DNA of 48,369 bases. It comes from Bacillota bacterium. GTDB lineage: Bacteria > Bacillota > Bacilli > Paenibacillales > NBRC-103111. Location of the stretch: NCBI GenBank assembly GCA_023393235.1, contig JAEWMH010000002.1:1-48369 (forward strand). Direction: 5' to 3'. Position 1 is the stretch's first letter, and the number at the start of each line of letters is the position of its first letter. Shown here piece by piece: positions 1 to 7,403 of the stretch. Position numbers and translations under genes: made by a program. Below the pieces are notes generated by a model that saw only the letters and a program-made list of their open reading frames with translations, was not told the DNA's origin and did not search any database.

Positions 1-314
1 TTCAGCGCCCGCTCCGCCTCATTGAGGTATACCTCCGCCACCTGCTCCAGCCGGCATACAACCAGATTCTCCCGGACCACGTCGATGCTCTTTTTGTCCA
101 TATCCACAAACACGGCCCGGTCCATTCCGCGGCTCAGTGCCTCAATACCCAAACCGCCGGTACCGGCAAACAGATCCAGGACCATCCCCCCGTCGAAATA
201 AGGCCCGATCATACTAAAAATGGCTTCCTTCACCTTATCCGTGGTGGGCCGGGTTCCCATACCGGGAACAGCCTTCAGATGCCGGCCCTTGGCCGTACCC
301 GAAATGACTCTCAT
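1..314 (-). CDS. rsmD: 16S rRNA (guanine(966)-N2)-methyltransferase RsmD, 5' part
   Basis: This is the N-terminal part (about 104 codons) of a gene that leaves the window at its left edge. The protein starts MRVISGTAKGRHL and continues with TRPTTDKVKEAIFSM, the typical opening of RsmD (YlbH in Bacillus). The SAM-binding motif I follows as VLDLFAGTGGLGIEALSRG, with the acidic motif II residue in VFVDMD. The family methylates G966 of 16S rRNA in assembled 30S subunits. The ATG is at 314-312. The catalytic NPPY motif lies outside the window and cannot be checked. Confidence 0.93.
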   Translation of the reverse strand, partial: MRVISGTAKGRHLKAVPGMGTRPTTDKVKEAIFSMIGPYFDGGMVLDLFAGTGGLGIEALSRGMDRAVFVDMDKKSIDVVRENLVVCRLEQVAEVYLNEAERAL

Positions 315-818
315 CTTTATTTTGCTCCTATCTTGAGAAAACTGAAGTGCCCCGCCGCGTGCTTGCGGCCACACTTTCGTTGCTTATCGTACCATATCCG
401 TATCCATTTTCCCAAAAATATTCTTGCCGCTCCTGTATAACATTTCCTGCAGTGGCAATGCTATTGATATCGGCATCCCCGGATGCCGGTTAACCGTGTG
501 AAGGATTATGCGACTTTTCTTCATAAGCCCTTCGTCCGGTTTCTCCTCTCCCATGATGGGGTGATTGGCAACAGTTGCCCCGCTTGTTCTGGCTCATACA
601 TCACAAAAACCCTTGCGGGACAAGGGTTTGGTATGACTCGGAGGGCGCGCCGTTATTGCGGTGTCGCTCTATTTTTTTGTAATTGGTACCAAAATTTACT
701 TTAGAATGTCTGAATAGGTTGGAACGTAATAGCCAAGGACCCCTAATTATAGTAAAATAATTAACGCACTCTTAATGGACACTCATGTAATGATATGAAC
801 TACCAGGGAGGATAAGAA
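315..818. other. Intergenic region with inverted repeats; no convincing gene
   Basis: About 500 bases lie between the divergent rsmD and the AT-rich secreted-protein gene. Two inverted repeats stand out: a perfect 18-bp palindrome at 471-488 (CGGCATCC/GGATGCCG) and a stem at about 606-628 (AAACCCTTG, 5-nt loop, CAAGGGTTT). The second is followed by AT-rich sequence containing GGTACCAAAA. A 73-codon reading frame at 483-704 crosses both structures, lacks a good ribosome binding site and has no recognisable domain, so I do not call it a gene. Confidence 0.5.
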
Positions 819-1583
819 ATGAAGAAATTGATACTCATGATTGCCTTTTTTGGACTATTAATTGGGCCTGTGCAGGCTTCCAGCATTAACGGAGATTTCA
901 ATGGAAACCCCATCGTAAAGGTGAAATCAAACGGAAACGTTCTCCCTACAGAAGATGTACCTGCTATTATTTACGAAGGACGGACTTTGGTTCCGATTTA
1001 CATATTAAGAAACCTTGGAGCAAATGTTCAATGGAACCAGTCGGATTACAGTGTTAATGTTTCCATCCCGGTTAAGGATGATAATCCAATCGTCGATGAA
1101 AAAAAGGATGACCAGATAAAGGACTATGCAAAAACAGCTGATTTATATAAAAAACTTCAGGATATTTCTTCGAAAACAAAAGATTACGGCAATACTCTTT
1201 CCTTAAGCTTCCATGCGAAAAATAATGGAGGTACCAGCCCTATTACAGATTCACAATTACAGAATAAATTTTATGAAATAAAATCTCTAGCCGACGAATC
1301 TATAAAAACGATCGAAAACTCTATGGTGACCATTAACGGCATTGATATGAATGATTTAAAAAAAGCCATGCAATTAATCAAAAATTCGATTGAATATTAC
1401 GATTTAGCTAAAAACTACTTCATTACTTGGGAACAGCAAGCAAATAACAGTTCTGACCAAAATTCTTCAACTTTAATTCTTTACCTCTCAAATGAAAAAG
1501 CAGGCCTCACATTGGCATTAGATGCTGAAAATTTATCTGCTAAGGGTTATATGGAGAACATTAATAAAATCATTAATTATTGA
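819..1583 (+). CDS. Secreted protein with copper-amine-oxidase-N-like (stalk) domain
   Basis: This 254-residue protein starts with a signal peptide (MKKLILMIAFFGLLIGPVQA). Residues of about 30-85 match the copper amine oxidase N-terminal-like domain common in Paenibacillus cell-surface proteins: short strands, then GRTLVPIYILRNLGANVQW and a closing VNVSI strand. That domain has no known catalytic role. The remaining 160 residues are Lys/Asp-rich and predicted helical, with no family I recognise. The ribosome binding site GGGAGG sits 7 bases before the ATG. The gene is visibly AT-rich beside GC-rich neighbours, which suggests recent acquisition. It is likely extracellular or wall-associated; the function is unknown. 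Confidence 0.8.
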   Translation: MKKLILMIAFFGLLIGPVQASSINGDFNGNPIVKVKSNGNVLPTEDVPAIIYEGRTLVPIYILRNLGANVQWNQSDYSVNVSIPVKDDNPIVDEKKDDQIKDYAKTADLYKKLQDISSKTKDYGNTLSLSFHAKNNGGTSPITDSQLQNKFYEIKSLADESIKTIENSMVTINGIDMNDLKKAMQLIKNSIEYYDLAKNYFITWEQQANNSSDQNSSTLILYLSNEKAGLTLALDAENLSAKGYMENINKIINY

Positions 1584-1797
1584 ACCGCGACCAATAGAAT
1601 AAAAATTAATTTATTTTATAAATTTCCTTCACTTATCCACGGAGTGAGGGAATGTTTTGTTTATATCAGCAATACTAACTTCCTTGCATATCCCTTATTC
1701 CTCTCCTCATTTTGTTCGAAAATTATAGGCCTGCCACTCTTTTCAAAGCCTTGCCTCCGGTGCTAAAATCGGGTTAATAACGTTGGGAGGGACTTGT

Positions 1798-2046
1798 ATG
1801 CGCGTGCATGATATCACACTGGCCAATGACTTCTCCCCTGATGATTTGAAGCATATTTGTATTGATGCGGGCCGTTTCCATTCGGACATTCTGCTCTTAA
1901 GGCAGGACGCGGTGATCGATGTGAAAAGCCTGCTGGGCATGATGACCTTCCCCCTGAAGAAGGGCTCGGTTATTACCATCCGGACCCGGGGGAAGGACGA
2001 GGAGGAAGCATTGGATTTTATGTGCAAATTAATGGAGCCCTGCTGA
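1798..2046 (+). CDS. HPr-family protein lacking the phosphorylatable histidine
   Basis: This 82-residue protein aligns with PTS phosphocarrier HPr across its second half: IDVKSLLGMMTF corresponds to the HPr Ser46 region and KKGSVITIRTRGKDEEEAL to its C-terminal fold. The region of the active-site GxHARP motif instead reads ANDFSPDD, so the catalytic His15 is missing while the Ser46 equivalent is kept. It therefore should not carry phosphate for sugar import. A Crh-like regulatory role is possible (inference). The start is set by GGGAGG 7 bases upstream of the ATG at 1798; an in-frame ATG 15 bases earlier lacks a site. A terminator follows directly. Confidence 0.78.
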   Translation: MRVHDITLANDFSPDDLKHICIDAGRFHSDILLLRQDAVIDVKSLLGMMTFPLKKGSVITIRTRGKDEEEALDFMCKLMEPC

Positions 2047-2048
2047 AT

Positions 2049-2073
2049 CTCCGCTCTTGTGCGGAGGTTTTTT
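2049..2073 (+). terminator. Rho-independent terminator of the HPr-like gene
   Basis: CTCCGC, a 6-nt loop, GCGGAG, then G and a run of T, starting 2 bases after the stop codon. Confidence 0.85.
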
Positions 2074-2091
2074 GTTTGCGCACATTCCAGC

Positions 2092-2268
2092 GGACACCAG
2101 GGCCGTTATGTCGCGGAAAACGGGTGTTTTTTCACTATAAAGGACAGGAGATCCGTTATTTGCATCAAATTAACCCCGATGGACGCTGATCAAAGCAAAT
2201 AACGTATCCTGTGTCCGTAAAACTTAAAAAGCGAGGAAAACCGGTTAATTAGCGTACCTATAGTCCGG
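2092..2268. repeat. Intergenic 2+2 inverted repeat element, family A
   Basis: Two forward motif copies begin at about 2092 (GGACACCAGGGCCGTTATG) and 2142 (GGACAGGAGATCCGTTATTT). Two reverse-complement copies lie at about 2195-2216 (GCAAATAACGTATCCTGTGT) and 2247-2268 (degenerate). Spacing within each pair is about 50 bp, and the whole unit folds on itself. The layout matches elements of similar size near 19.9, 31.4, 32.4 and 39.6 kb, although the motif differs. Confidence 0.75.
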
Positions 2269-2538
2269 ATAGACACAGCCTCTCCTCCATACACCCAAAC
2301 ACGCCTGCCTTGATAGCCAGCCCAGCTTCCCCACCCGAATCCGCATCAGCAAACGTTCTGGAACCCATCCGATACCTCCGTCCTCAACCGTGCCCCATCT
2401 GATTCACTGGGTAGTCACCTTTTATCCGAAATACCCGCATACCCGCTGCCCCTATCCTCACCCGACATCACACCTCTCTACGCATCAAACCCTCTGCCCT
2501 ATCCTCACCCGGTACCCCGCTCTCTACCCGTCACGCAC
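2269..2538. other. C-rich intergenic stretch, nothing recognised
   Basis: This follows repeat family A and precedes the 3' end of hisC. It contains C/T-rich, loosely repetitive sequence (CCTCACCCG occurs twice). No gene, terminator or promoter can be supported. Confidence 0.4.
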
Positions 2539-3603
2539 CTACAACAGCGACTCCAGCACCTGCCACAGCCGCTCCATCTCACTGTTGGTCCCCACCGTGA
2601 TGCGCAGCTTATCTCTAAGCCGGGGATAATCAAAATAGCGCACATATACTCCCTGCTCCGACAACCCTTCATACAGCCTCAGGGCCTCTTCGGCATTCCC
2701 TTCCTCCGGCACCCCGCACAAAAGAAAATTGGCGGAGGAAGGCAACACCCTGAACCCTGCCGCTTCAAACCGCCGGGTATACATCTCGCGTGTGCGGATG
2801 ATCCTGGCGATGGTTTCCCGCAGGTAGTCTCTGTCCTGGAGTGCAGCTAAGGCCATACGTGCGCTTAGGCCATTCACGTTATAGATGTCCTTTCCCTTGT
2901 TCAAGGCTGCGATAAGCTCCGGTGCCGCCACACAATAGCCCACCCGCGCACCGCATAAACTGTACGACTTGGAAAATGTGCGGAGCACAATCAGATTGGC
3001 GTGTTTCTCCACCAGCTCCATGGCCGAGGAGCCGGCCGGGGCAAAATCCGTGTAGGCTTCATCAATCACAACCAGTCCCGGGAACCGGCTCACCAGTTCC
3101 ACCACACGTCCGCTCTCCAGCAAAAGTCCCGTAGGCGCATTGGGATTCACCAGGATGGCCGCATGGCCTCCACTGGCCACCACCCCATCCACATCCACCT
3201 CATACCTGCTGTTCAGCGGAACCCCGCGCACCTCCGCCCCCTGCGCCCAAGCGGCGGTCTGATACAGCCCAAAGGTGGGGTCAGGCAAGGAAACAGTGCC
3301 GCCCGCCCCCACAAACACCTTCATAATCAACGAGATCACCTCACTGGAGCCGTTGCCGATGAAAACCTGGCCGGGAACCGTCCTGTGCATAGCTGCCAGG
3401 GCCGCCCGGAGCTCTTCCACACTTTCGCCGGGATAAAGCCGAAGCTCTGCCGGATCTGCCGACAGCAGGACCTCCCGCACACAGGGGGAGGGCGGATACG
3501 GATTCTCATTCTGGTTCAGCTTTACCGCTGATTCCCCAGGACGGGGAGCCTTTCCCGTCTGATACCGGGGCAAATTGCGGATATGGGGAAGCACAAAGCT
3601 CAT
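2539..3603 (-). CDS. hisC: Histidinol-phosphate aminotransferase
   Basis: This 354-residue fold-type I PLP enzyme has the length and motif order of HisC: substrate-side LNQNENPYPPS near the N-terminus, YPGES, NPNAPTG, the VIDEAYTDF strand with the cofactor-binding Asp/Tyr, and the Schiff-base lysine in RTFSKSYSLCGARVGY. HisC transaminates imidazole acetol phosphate with glutamate in histidine synthesis; some members also accept aromatic amino acid precursors. GGAGG lies 8 bases before the ATG. The gene stands alone, away from any his operon, and is divergent from a MocR regulator 128 bp away, which may control it (inference). Confidence 0.88.
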   Translation of the reverse strand: MSFVLPHIRNLPRYQTGKAPRPGESAVKLNQNENPYPPSPCVREVLLSADPAELRLYPGESVEELRAALAAMHRTVPGQVFIGNGSSEVISLIMKVFVGAGGTVSLPDPTFGLYQTAAWAQGAEVRGVPLNSRYEVDVDGVVASGGHAAILVNPNAPTGLLLESGRVVELVSRFPGLVVIDEAYTDFAPAGSSAMELVEKHANLIVLRTFSKSYSLCGARVGYCVAAPELIAALNKGKDIYNVNGLSARMALAALQDRDYLRETIARIIRTREMYTRRFEAAGFRVLPSSANFLLCGVPEEGNAEEALRLYEGLSEQGVYVRYFDYPRLRDKLRITVGTNSEMERLWQVLESLL

Positions 3604-3731
3604 TTGGACAACCTCCTGCCATTTGGTTTATGCTAAGTGTATCCGCAAGTTGTCACCCGGAAAATATACAGATCAAGTATTATTAGAGTGACAGATGAAA
3701 GAGAGTATCAGCCAAAAAGGAGCATACCCGG

Positions 3732-5162
3732 ATGGACATCACCCCCAAGCTTGACCTTACTTCCGGCGAGGCGTTGTACATGCAGCTGTACCGCAGCATC
3801 CGGGAGGATATGCTGCAGGGCCGGATTCCGGCGGGGGCGCGCCTCCCGTCCATCCGCAGCTTATGCCGGCGGCTCAGCTTAAGCCGGACACCGGTTGCAC
3901 TTGCCTATGACCAGCTGCAAGCGGAGGGTTACGTGATCAGCAAACCCCGCTCCGGACTCTTCGCGGCGGAGCTGCCTTCCATGGGGATATCCGGATCAAC
4001 CATGGAGGCGCAATCCCCAGTTCCGCCCAAAAATGCGGAAGCTGCCAACACCGCCGCAGCACCTCCCCTGGTGGACTTCAGCTACACGGCTGTAGACTTA
4101 AAGGCCTTCCCCGCCATACGCTGGCGGCGGTTCCTGAACCGCAGCCTGCAAGCCGAAGCCAATCCCATCCTGCTCTACGGTGACCTCCAGGGAGAGCAGG
4201 GGCTGCGGAAGCAATTGGCCTCCTACCTGCACCAGACCCGGGGGGTACGCTGCCAGCCGGAGCAAATCGTCGTAGGGGCTGGAACCTACCATTCTCTTGA
4301 TCTGGTACTGCAGCTGTTGGAGGGGGAAGTGGACATTCTGGCTTCGGAGGAATCGGTGAATACCGGGATCAAAGCCCTCTTCCGCCGCTTCGGCTATTCC
4401 GGCAGCTCCTGCGTCCCCCTTCCGCTGGAGCCCGACGGGGTTTCCCTCAGCTCACTATCCGCTTCCCAAGCCCAAGCCGTCTATTTGACCCCCTCCCACC
4501 AATTTCCTTATGGAATGATTCTCTCCGCTGCCAAACGGCTTCAACTTCTTCAATGGGCGGAGTCCTGCAACGGTTATCTGATCGAGAATGATTACGACGG
4601 CGAGTTCCGCTATGGAGGAGCGCCGGTTCCTTCTCTGCAAGGAATGGACCGGTCCGGCCGGGTGATCTATTTGGGAACCTTCTCCCGGGCGCTGACCCCC
4701 TCCTTCCGGCTGAGCTATCTGGTCCTACCCTGGGAGCTGGTGAACCGCTTCAAACAAGGAGGCCACAGCTATGACCAGTTGGCTTCGCCGCTTTTTCAGG
4801 AAACACTCCGGCTGTTTATGGAAAGCGGGGAGTTAGAACGCCATATGCGGCGGATGCGGGTGCTCTACGAGCATAAACATGCCGTCCTTCTGGGCGCGCT
4901 GCGGGACAGCTTCGGGGATCGACTGCAGGTCATCGGGGCGGGCTCCGGCCTTCACGTGCTGGTGAAGCTGTCCTCCGGTGGGAAGGAAGCGGATATGATC
5001 CGGAAGGCTGCCCGCTGCGGCGTAAAGGTGTACCCGGTATCGGCGTATGCCCTGACGGCACACAAAAAAGCCGAAGGCTCCGTTTTATTGGGCTTCGGCG
5101 GTTTGGATACGGAGGCCATCCGCACAGGGGTGTGTCTGTTGGCTCAGGCTTGGCTTCCGTAG
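3732..5162 (+). CDS. MocR/PdxR-family regulator with Lys-to-Arg change at the PLP site
   Basis: This 476-residue protein has an N-terminal GntR-type winged helix (LYMQLYRSIREDMLQGRI to LSRTPVALAYDQLQAEGYV, about residues 10-75), a linker, and a fold-type I aminotransferase domain from about residue 115, the MocR/GabR/PdxR architecture. Such regulators bind PLP through a lysine in a GTFSKxLxPxxRxGY motif. Here the motif reads GTFSRALTPSFRLSY, so the lysine is Arg (codon CGG), while the upstream ENDYDGEFRY is intact. Internal aldimine formation looks impossible, so it may sense another ligand or bind PLP non-covalently (inference). AAGGAG precedes the ATG. It is divergent from hisC. Confidence 0.86.
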   Translation: MDITPKLDLTSGEALYMQLYRSIREDMLQGRIPAGARLPSIRSLCRRLSLSRTPVALAYDQLQAEGYVISKPRSGLFAAELPSMGISGSTMEAQSPVPPKNAEAANTAAAPPLVDFSYTAVDLKAFPAIRWRRFLNRSLQAEANPILLYGDLQGEQGLRKQLASYLHQTRGVRCQPEQIVVGAGTYHSLDLVLQLLEGEVDILASEESVNTGIKALFRRFGYSGSSCVPLPLEPDGVSLSSLSASQAQAVYLTPSHQFPYGMILSAAKRLQLLQWAESCNGYLIENDYDGEFRYGGAPVPSLQGMDRSGRVIYLGTFSRALTPSFRLSYLVLPWELVNRFKQGGHSYDQLASPLFQETLRLFMESGELERHMRRMRVLYEHKHAVLLGALRDSFGDRLQVIGAGSGLHVLVKLSSGGKEADMIRKAARCGVKVYPVSAYALTAHKKAEGSVLLGFGGLDTEAIRTGVCLLAQAWLP

Positions 5163-5164
5163 TA

Positions 5165-5350
5165 AGGGCGTCTTTTCAAACACACCAAGGGCGTGTCTGA
5201 AAACTCGCTTGAGGGCACCTTTTAACGCCTTTTCGCCCCTGGCTACGTTACTTTCCCTTGACGTACCCCCGGTACGCCTACGGGCAAGTGCCTTGCCATG
5301 AACGAAAAATCGCTAAAATTTGCTCCCCTCGGAGTTCTCAAACACACCCC
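5165..5350. repeat. Foldback (MITE-like) element with terminal inverted repeats
   Basis: The main unit spans about 5187-5350. Its left end GGGCGTGTCTGAAAACTC pairs with the right end GAGTTCTCAAACACACCC, and the pairing continues imperfectly to a centre at GTACCCCCGGTAC, so the whole 164 bp is one long inverted repeat. A short copy of the tips lies just left of it (5165-5186). The right tip covers the last codons and stop of the pilZ-domain gene. It sits between convergent genes and could act as a bidirectional terminator. A compact related palindrome occurs at 38143-38170. No transposase is present. Confidence 0.75.
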
Positions 5351-5796
5351 AGATTCTCTTCATTTTCGTGTTGATAAAATTCCTTCCATTCGTCTTCGCT
5401 GCAGAAGCTGCAGCTGGCCAGCACCTGGTTATGCCTAAGCCGGATGGACAGCATATGGATATGGCTTAACAGCTGCTCCCGCAGCATATCATTCAGGACA
5501 AACTCCACCCCATATTCATATATTCCGCTTGGCAGCAGCTGCTTTCGGAGCACACAGCCCAGAAGCTTCAGCTTGGAGTGGAACAGCTCGATATCAAACT
5601 CCAACAGCAAACTTTCCAGAAGGGGCAAATCCAGCCGGGAGTGCATCCTGATCCCGCCTGCGCTGATATCCGCAATATAGGTGGTTCCGTTGTTGGAGAG
5701 CAGCTGTGTATTGTTGAAGCCGATGATGCGGAATTTGGCTGCCAGCGGAACTTGGAGGGTCAGCCGGTAGAATTGCCGTTTGTTCGGGGTCGCCAT
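5338..5796 (-). CDS. PilZ-domain protein
   Basis: This is a 152-residue protein. A PilZ c-di-GMP-binding signature is present as RQFYRL (RxxxR, residues 7-11) followed by ADISAGGIRM (D/NxSxxG, residues 43-50), then a beta-rich region and an amphipathic C-terminal tail. PilZ proteins bind cyclic di-GMP and act on motility, matrix or secretion partners; no partner gene is next to it. The ATG at 5796 is preceded by GGAG; an in-frame TTG directly before it is the less likely start. The last codons (GCV and stop) lie inside the foldback element, so the present C-terminus may come from that insertion. Confidence 0.82.
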   Translation of the reverse strand: MATPNKRQFYRLTLQVPLAAKFRIIGFNNTQLLSNNGTTYIADISAGGIRMHSRLDLPLLESLLLEFDIELFHSKLKLLGCVLRKQLLPSGIYEYGVEFVLNDMLREQLLSHIHMLSIRLRHNQVLASCSFCSEDEWKEFYQHENEENLGCV

Positions 5797-5885
5797 CAAG
5801 TACTCCGCTCCTTATCTTAAATATGTATAAAGTCCTGATCCTTTGCACCTATACAACAGGGTAATATAGGTCCAAGGAATAATCA

Positions 5886-5928
5886 AGCCCGCTTTTGGCA
5901 GCTTCATGGAGAAGTGCGCAAGCGGGCC
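5886..5928 (-). terminator. Candidate hairpin after the 62-aa gene
   Basis: GCCCGCTT pairs with AAGCGGGC across a long loop, followed on the minus strand by TTGATTATT. The T-run is weak. Confidence 0.4.
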
Positions 5929-5934
5929 TGCTTA

Positions 5935-6123
5935 TTATTGAAGAGAATGCAGCAAACCGGATTCCCCGTTATCCGCGTCGGAGTTACCGGCCAATTCCTT
6001 CCTCCGGGCCTCGTCAGCCACAGAGGTCATGGCAGTTAAGCCTACACTGGCGGAGGTTGCCGCGTTGGCGGATTCAAACTCCACTTTCAGGTTTTCCAGA
6101 ACCTCTTCCTCATTCCTGGGCAT
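5935..6123 (-). CDS. Small acidic protein of unknown function (62 aa)
   Basis: This short protein begins MPRNEEEVLENLKVEFESAN, then has an Ala/Ser/Thr-rich stretch and a polar tail ending SGLLHSLQ. I recognise no family. A near-ideal ribosome binding site (AAAGGAGGG, 5-6 bases before the ATG) supports real translation. There is no signal peptide or membrane segment. It lies downstream of ddl on the same strand, about 85 bp away, and could be co-transcribed. The acidic leader-like N-terminus with a small-residue tail loosely resembles a modified-peptide precursor, but no modification enzyme is nearby, so this is only a remark. Confidence 0.55.
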   Translation of the reverse strand: MPRNEEEVLENLKVEFESANAATSASVGLTAMTSVADEARRKELAGNSDADNGESGLLHSLQ

Positions 6124-6208
6124 AAAATCCCTCCTTTAGGGCGTGCTTTGTAGTAGCACCAAGGATAGTATACCGCCCAAAAAGGAAAAGAATGTAACCG
6201 GGTTTGGA

Positions 6209-7387
6209 TTAGCCCTTGGTTCCCAGCTTGCCGCCCTTGGAGTGCATGGAGAGCAGGTTGGTATCGATGGAGAAGGTGAGATTCTCCCGTTCACGGGCCC
6301 GCTTCAAGGCCAGCTGGATCAAGCGGGAAGTGAGCTGGGTGAAGGTTTTGCCGCTGGGCTCCCACAGATAGAAGGACAAGGAGCCGGGAATGGTATTGAT
6401 TTCATTAATATAGACTTCATCCGTAACGGTATCGATAAGGAAGTCAATCCGCGAGACACCACCGGCGCCCAGCTCCAGGAAGGTTTTCACCGCAAGCTCC
6501 TGCACCTTCACACGGGTTTCCTCCGTAATGTTGGCGGGAATGATCCGGGCGGAGCCGCTCATACCCTTGGAGGCCTGGTTCATGTATTTATCTGCATAGC
6601 TGAGAATTTCGCTGGTTTTGCCTACTTCTTCGATAATAGAAGGCAGCGCCTCTTCATAATCCCCCAGCACGGAGCAATTGACTTCCTTCAGGTTCTCCAC
6701 CATCTTCTCGATGAGAACCTTGTGGGAATAATTCACTACCAAATCTACCGCCTGCTCCAGTTCATCCGCATTCATCGCCCGTTCCACGCCTACACTGGAA
6801 CCCAGGTTGGCCGGTTTCACAATGACGGGATAACCCAGCTCGGCTACCACCCGGGCCAGGCACTCCTCGCGGTTATCCGCCCAGGCCTTGGAATAAAACC
6901 ACAGATAGCCGGTTTGGGGAAGACCCGCTCCCTTGAGGATGGTTTTGGCGGCAATCTTATCCATGCCGATGGCGGAGGACAACACGTCACAGCCCACATA
7001 CGGGATTTTGTTCATTTCCAGAAAGCCCTGCAGGGCGCCGTCTTCACCGTAAGTGCCGTGAGTAACGGGGAAGGCTACATGGATTTCGTCCACAATGTTC
7101 TTGGTTTTGAACAAACCCGGCTTCGGGTCCAAAAGCAGATGCCGCCCGCTTTCGTCGGTGAACAGCACCACCCGCTTGGCTTTTTTCTTAAGGGCGGGCA
7201 CATCCTTGAACTCCTCCACGGAGGTCAGCTCCGGACCGGTGTACCATTCTCCCTGCTTCGTTATATAAATCGGCACACCTTCATACGCGCCTGTATCCAA
7301 AGCATGCAGGGCCTGCAGGCCGGAAATAACCGACACCTCATGCTCCACGGACATGCCGCCGAATAATACGCCAACTCTGGTTTTCAT
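6209..7387 (-). CDS. ddl: D-alanine--D-alanine ligase
   Basis: This 392-residue ATP-grasp ligase starts MKTRVGVLFGGMSVEHEVS (catalytic Glu in SVEHEVS). It has HGTYGEDG, the GYPVIVKPANLGSSVGV ATP-grasp strand, an omega loop reading SYADKYMNQAS, and the metal-binding end YINEINTIPGS. The Tyr of the DKY segment is typical of ligases making D-Ala-D-Ala, as opposed to D-Ala-D-Lac enzymes. It supplies the dipeptide for peptidoglycan stem peptides in the cytosol. The start is placed at 7387, with CCGGAGG upstream. It follows the Mur ligase by 16 bp and is the last of a three-gene unit. Confidence 0.93.
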   Translation of the reverse strand: MKTRVGVLFGGMSVEHEVSVISGLQALHALDTGAYEGVPIYITKQGEWYTGPELTSVEEFKDVPALKKKAKRVVLFTDESGRHLLLDPKPGLFKTKNIVDEIHVAFPVTHGTYGEDGALQGFLEMNKIPYVGCDVLSSAIGMDKIAAKTILKGAGLPQTGYLWFYSKAWADNREECLARVVAELGYPVIVKPANLGSSVGVERAMNADELEQAVDLVVNYSHKVLIEKMVENLKEVNCSVLGDYEEALPSIIEEVGKTSEILSYADKYMNQASKGMSGSARIIPANITEETRVKVQELAVKTFLELGAGGVSRIDFLIDTVTDEVYINEINTIPGSLSFYLWEPSGKTFTQLTSRLIQLALKRARERENLTFSIDTNLLSMHSKGGKLGTKG

Positions 7388-7403
7388 AGGAAATGCCTCC
7401 GGT

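Noticed and set aside
483..704. 73-codon frame after rsmD
   Set aside because: It runs through two inverted repeats, lacks a ribosome binding site and has no domain.
2390..2629. 79-codon Pro/Ser/Thr-rich frame
   Set aside because: Lies in C-rich repetitive sequence, overlaps the end of hisC and lacks a ribosome binding site.
6143..7366. 407-codon plus-strand reading frame opposite ddl
   Set aside because: It is antisense to a clear ddl with all catalytic motifs. Its own translation is rich in His/Gly/Gln with no domain, typical of the mirror frame of GC-rich coding DNA.
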